A DNA stretch of 55,647 nucleotides, from positions 1-55,647 of the forward strand of contig BORH01000023.1 in the NCBI GenBank assembly GCA_018333075.1, written 5' to 3'. Position 1 is the stretch's first letter; each line of letters starts with the position of its first letter. This document shows, in pieces, positions 52,832 to 55,647 of this stretch. The notes beneath the pieces are model-generated. The model saw only the letters and a program-made list of their open reading frames with translations. It made no database searches and had not been told where the DNA came from. This DNA comes from Heyndrickxia sporothermodurans (GTDB lineage Bacteria; Bacillota; Bacilli; Bacillales; Bacillaceae_C). A program made the position numbers and the translations under genes.

Positions 52832-53314
52832 TCAGATCGTTAAATCATTTTCTGATTTTATATTAATCGCTTCTTGTAAAAGTTTTTGAAGAACAGCGGC
52901 AAAGACTGCGATAACCAATGAAGCAAAAGGAACAACTAATCCGATAAAGGAGACACCTGGGGCATCGTCTTTTTCCGCAAATAGATAGAAGAGCGGCAAG
53001 ACTAGCACATGCAAGCTACTGATGGTGATGGCACAGTATTTGATTTTCTTTAAGGCTATTACAGAAATTTGCGAAAAAGCTTTATTCTTATCAATAAAGG
53101 TTAAAAGCTTAAAAGCCTGATACAGAGCAAAGTAAAAAGGTATCACCGATGCATAAAAAACGAAGAAAACGAGATATTTTATATAAGCAAACTCTGGTAA
53201 TAATTTTGCTGCAATATTTGCTAACTCAGGCACCAAAAATATGCACAAAGCAAGAATTGGGATTCCAATAAAAATAACAGCTATCTTTAAAAAGAGTGTC
53301 GTAACTTGTTTCAT
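52832..53314 (-). CDS. yoaS: DUF2975 membrane protein (YoaS)
   Basis: 160 aa from ATG 53314 with GAGGTG upstream. Four membrane segments (LKIAVIFIGIPILALCIFLV, YLVFFVFYASVIPFYFALY, YCAITISSLHVLVLPLFYLF, FIGLVVPFASLVIAVFAAVLQ). DUF2975 proteins are almost always paired with a small XRE protein such as YozG. The promoter carries a 25-bp element repeated at 54967-54991. Confidence 0.9.
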   Translation of the reverse strand: MKQVTTLFLKIAVIFIGIPILALCIFLVPELANIAAKLLPEFAYIKYLVFFVFYASVIPFYFALYQAFKLLTFIDKNKAFSQISVIALKKIKYCAITISSLHVLVLPLFYLFAEKDDAPGVSFIGLVVPFASLVIAVFAAVLQKLLQEAINIKSENDLTI

Positions 53315-53356
53315 AGTAAGCACCTCACTTAATTATTATAAAATTGATATTAACAT

Positions 53357-53381
53357 AAAATTTATTGTTTTACGATAAAAT
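53357..53381 (-). promoter_or_regulatory. 25-bp promoter element, copy 1 (yoaS/yozG)
   Basis: Identical over 25 bp to 54967-54991. The core TTATCGTAAAACAATAA (minus strand) is a dyad with arms TTATYGT/ACRATAA, a likely YozG-type operator. Confidence 0.7.
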
Positions 53382-53438
53382 ATTATCGATTTCAATTATT
53401 TTTTTATTGCGATAGATATTTTTAGACAAAGATAAAAA

Positions 53439-53462
53439 GCATTCCTTTACAAAGAAATGCTC
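53439..53462 (-). terminator. Terminator of the DUF2178-like unit
   Basis: AGCATT-loop-AATGCT hairpin with T-run on the minus strand, about 130 bp downstream of the 53596 gene. Confidence 0.5.
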
Positions 53463-53595
53463 TATAAGACTAAAAACTATTCTTATTTATGAATTGTTCA
53501 ATGAACCTGCCCATTTTATTTGATCTTCAGCTTTTAGCATTGTTTATGGGCAGGGATAAATTAAGTTATATGATTAGTAGAATGTGTATGTAAGA

Positions 53596-53925
53596 TTATT
53601 TAAATTCTTTTCGATATAGTCCAAATGCGTAAATGGCTCCAATTAAAAATACAATCCCTTGAAATAGAATGAAGAACTGACGGAAGTATTCGATATTACG
53701 ATCAACTAATGAAATAAAAATAGCATTCATAATGATCTGGGTAGTAAACATACAAGAAATAATTTTAAGATAAATAGCATTTGTTCTTTCATCTGGTTGC
53801 CCAATTTTTTTTCTGATAATGAAAAGTGCAATGATTGAACCCAAAAATAGAATAGCTGTAATTCCTACAATGATATTGAAATTTTGTGTGCTTTCTGACA
53901 TCCAGTTGTTTAATAAATCAATCAT
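53596..53925 (-). CDS. Small three-segment membrane protein (DUF2178-like)
   Basis: 109 aa. Membrane segments FNIIVGITAILFLGSIIALFII, IISCMFTTQIIMNAIFISLV, FFILFQGIVFLIGAIYAFGLY, with the polar stretch GQPDERTNAIYLK between the first two, which matches DUF2178-type proteins. Overlaps the XRE gene by 8 bp and is paired with it. Confidence 0.75.
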   Translation of the reverse strand: MIDLLNNWMSESTQNFNIIVGITAILFLGSIIALFIIRKKIGQPDERTNAIYLKIISCMFTTQIIMNAIFISLVDRNIEYFRQFFILFQGIVFLIGAIYAFGLYRKEFK

Positions 53926-54154
53926 GATGATCTTCCTTTCTTACATAAGAGAATATTTTGTTTATATCAACCTCAAAATAACTTGCTATTCGAAAGGCTA
54001 ATATGAGTGAAGGAGAGTAATTATTCTTTTCCATTACAAATATTGGTTGCTTAGAAACTCTAACAGCATCATCTAACTCCTTTTGTGTCATTCTTCTTAA
54101 CACCCTATGCTCATACACTTTATTTACAATAGAATCTCCAAATTCTCCCTTCAA
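53918..54154 (-). CDS. XRE-family small regulator, paired with the DUF2178-like gene
   Basis: 78 aa, TTG start at 54154 with AGGAGGGCAG upstream. Helix-turn-helix RMTQKELDDAVRVSKQPIFVMEKNNYSPSLILAFRIASYFEVDINKIF resembles the short YgzD/YvaO-type regulators (VSRQTI MEKNKYNPSLLLAF), but recognition residues are altered (VSKQPIFVM). It may be degrading. Confidence 0.78.
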   Translation of the reverse strand: MKGEFGDSIVNKVYEHRVLRRMTQKELDDAVRVSKQPIFVMEKNNYSPSLILAFRIASYFEVDINKIFSYVRKEDHHD

Positions 54155-54369
54155 TGCTACTGCCCTCCTATTTGCTGATAGGTATATAATAACTTATAAT
54201 TTTATAAAAGTAAAGTAAACTTATACAAAAAATAATATTTTTTATATAAAAGTAAGTTTTTTTATGTTTATTTACAATATATATGTACCATTCGTATACA
54301 AAACAATTAAATTAACATTATTTTAAAGCCCTTTAAACTAATTTGCCTCTTTAGTTGAATATAGAAAAA

Positions 54370-54397
54370 TAGCATTCCTCTACGAAAAGGAATGCTA
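54370..54397 (-). terminator. Terminator of the DUF3955 gene
   Basis: TAGCATTCC-loop-GGAATGCTA with T-run on the minus strand. Confidence 0.65.
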
Positions 54398-54411
54398 AAG
54401 ATCACATGTAA

Positions 54412-54621
54412 TTATATTTGTTTTTGGCTCTTAGATTTAATACTAATCAACAATATAGAAATAATCCCAATAACGAATAATACATAACTTATTGGTATTA
54501 AGAAGAAAAATGGTTCTTCAAGAAGACCGTTGCTTGCTACTTTACTATTTGTAGAATGAATAATAAGACATGCAATTCCTATTATTATTGGTACAATGCT
54601 TAATAAATATTTTTTATTCAT
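54412..54621 (-). CDS. DUF3955 small membrane protein
   Basis: 69 aa from ATG 54621, with AGAGGAG eight bases upstream. Two membrane segments and the linker SKVASNGLLEEPFFFLIPISYV match the DUF3955 pattern. Its start overlaps the stop of the decayed XRE gene, so it was coupled to that regulator before decay. Confidence 0.8.
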   Translation of the reverse strand: MNKKYLLSIVPIIIGIACLIIHSTNSKVASNGLLEEPFFFLIPISYVLFVIGIISILLISIKSKSQKQI

Positions 54622-54773
54622 TTTCAATACTCCTCTTTCTATATTCAAAAATATCACCAGAATGGCATTCTAATATTTCACATATCTTTTCAGTGGTTGA
54701 AAATTTAATTGCTTTTGCTTTTCCATTTTTTAATATAGGAACATTAGTCAATAAAAACTGGAATACCTGTAAT
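54614..54773 (-). pseudogene. Remnant of a YozG-like XRE gene (C-terminal part)
   Basis: Reading PILKNGKAKAIKFSTTEKIC then EILECHSGDIFEYRKRS, this matches the C-terminal half of YozG (SILKNGKAKAIRLSTLEAIC and ALECQPGDILEYR). The N-terminal HTH helices and the start are lost. Confidence 0.75.
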
Positions 54774-54905
54774 CTAAATGAATGAAATAAAGGGTTTATT
54801 TAGCACCTTCAGATTTTTGCTAAAATATGTGTAGAATAGTAAACCAATGATTCCACAAAAAATAATGATCAATTTTAGCCAAGACGTTAATGCTTCGGGT
54901 TTCAC
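54774..54905 (-). pseudogene. Remnant of a DUF2975-like gene (N-terminal part)
   Basis: GTG 54905 follows AAGGAG and reads TSWLKLIIIFCGIIGLLFYT, then stops at TAG 54774 after 43 codons. Its position (before a YozG-like remnant) and a first membrane segment like that of YoaS indicate an internal deletion that joined the start of a yoaS paralog to the end of a yozG paralog. Confidence 0.6.
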
Positions 54906-54966
54906 ATTATATCTCCTTCCAAGTTATTTAATCAAATATTAATGAAACTAAACTATAGTGTCAATA

Positions 54967-54991
54967 AAAATTTATTGTTTTACGATAAAAT
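54967..54991 (-). promoter_or_regulatory. 25-bp promoter element, copy 2 (decayed pair)
   Basis: Identical to 53357-53381. Marks the promoter of the remnant yoaS/yozG-like copy. Confidence 0.7.
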
Positions 54992-55190
54992 TTTGTTATA
55001 TGACAAGAAATACCCTTCTCAAAGAGAGGGGCTAATTTGTATTCAATTTCAGTCCCTTTTTTAATGGAGCGTTCCTGTTATTACAGAAATTCCTCCGTTA
55101 ATATCTCTAGTACCCCATATTTAATTCATAGATAACGTCATATGAATACTTAATCAATAGTGAGTAACAATAATAAAAAGGAGGTTTTTT

Positions 55191-55400
55191 GTGAAACATC
55201 CAGATTTTTCTTTAAATCAGGGATGGTGGTACCCTGCATTTCTTAGTTTAATTCTACTTTTAATTGTTTTTTTTATGCCTAAGAAAAGAATAAGCTGGAA
55301 AGAAGTTTATATAACATTTGGTATAATTGGTTATATAGTATGGATGGTAGATATGACCATAGCTAGAAATGCTAATTTAAATATGTACAATCGTGCTTGA
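55191..55400 (+). pseudogene. Truncated CBO0543-like membrane protein gene
   Basis: GTG start with AAGGAGG; 69 codons. Reads WWYPAFLSLILLLIVFFMPKKRISWKEVYITFGIIGYIVWMVDMTIA, matching the first part of CBO0543-like proteins, then a foreign tail RNANLNMYNRA and a stop. The junction coincides with TGTACAA repeats and the IS21-type element, so the rest of the gene was probably displaced by the insertion. Confidence 0.6.
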
Positions 55401-55647
55401 ATAAAGATGTACAAAATTGATTGCTCATTTCATACTAATCTTGGGGTGATTAGTATGTACATAGCGCTAAATGTTGAAACCAATTTTGAGATTACTAGTC
55501 TTTCAGACTTACCAAAATTTAAACAACTAATGGAGCATCTAAAAATGAAAATTAATAAGAGTAAATTAGCAGAAGAGTTAGGTGTAGATCGTAGGACAAT
55601 TGACAAATACCTAAAGGGATTTGTGCCGAAACGGAAGAGAGAAAAGC
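55384..55647 (+). mobile_element. Left end of an IS21-family insertion sequence (runs off the window)
   Basis: Begins near 55384-55408, where two TGTACAA repeats (55384, 55408) resemble the multiple terminal repeats of IS21 elements; the istA reading frame follows. The right end and istB lie beyond the window. Confidence 0.65.
55455..55647 (+). CDS. istA: IS21-family transposase IstA, N-terminal part
   Basis: ATG 55455, GGGGTG upstream, open to the window edge (64 codons). Contains the IS21-type helix-turn-helix: KFKQLMEHLKMKINKSKLAEELGVDRRTIDKYLKGFVPK. IstA binds the element ends; the DDE domain lies outside the window. Confidence 0.88.
   Translation, partial: MYIALNVETNFEITSLSDLPKFKQLMEHLKMKINKSKLAEELGVDRRTIDKYLKGFVPKRKREK

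Noticed and set aside
53596-54154. Type II toxin-antitoxin pair
   Set aside because: The partner of the XRE protein is a three-segment membrane protein resembling DUF2178; no toxin family matched.

Overview
The window looks like chromosomal DNA of a low-GC Gram-positive bacterium of the Bacillaceae. Evidence: strong AGGAGG-type ribosome sites, frequent TTG/GTG starts, Bacillus-type gene families (YoxD, YvgK-ModA-ModB, RlmCD, MapB, YdeI, YoaT/YozG/YoaS, AdaA), and a PyrR attenuator and MntR-like boxes that match Bacillus consensus sequences. There is no rRNA, tRNA, CRISPR array or complete prophage. It is an accessory-rich stretch made of many small independent operons.

Layout. 0.3-7 kb: self-regulated TetR/epimerase pair, a frameshifted P-loop kinase, YoxD reductase, an HxlR regulator, and an APC permease overlapping AdaA. 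6.7-10.7 kb: molybdate regulator and ModAB without ModC, then RlmCD. 11.1-16.5 kb: XRE-AbrB regulator with a two-gene ABC exporter, then a PLD-helicase-DUF3427 protein convergent with a Nudix hydrolase. 16.8-19.6 kb: codBA behind a PyrR-type attenuator. 19.8-22.4 kb: L,D-transpeptidase, VOC protein, YjbR protein.

22.8-27.3 kb: a tightly packed five-gene operon. It encodes an unrecognised 159-aa protein, a coiled-coil protein with a C-terminal membrane hairpin, a 64-aa protein, a 187-aa helical protein and a Ycf46-type AAA+ ATPase. This is the best candidate for an undescribed system. 27.6-34.7 kb: a YheO-PAS (DauR-like) regulator divergent from ridA, three PLP enzymes (gamma-family C-S lyase, D-cysteine desulfhydrase type, MalY/PatB type), a DapF-like epimerase and a dicarboxylate-family symporter. 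Together these read as uptake, epimerisation and beta-elimination of a sulfur-bridged or D-amino acid, with RidA removing 2-aminoacrylate.

35-37.3 kb: XRE and membrane-protein genes bracketed by sequences resembling Tn7-type TnsB-binding repeats, then methionine aminopeptidase. 37.5-41.2 kb: Mn/Zn ABC transporter divergent from a Fe/Mn superoxide dismutase, each preceded by an MntR-like box. 41.5-51.4 kb: scattered small genes (methyltransferase, YdeI, PadR/DUF2812, an Imm33-like pseudogene, serine hydrolase, DinB, glycosyltransferase, TolB-like propeller, MarR/rhodanese/EVE). 51.7-54.9 kb: YoaT, YozG, YoaS and further XRE plus small-membrane-protein pairs, including a decayed second YoaS/YozG-like copy. 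The right edge enters an IS21-family istA that seems to have truncated a small membrane-protein gene.

At least two families of short dispersed intergenic repeats run through the window.
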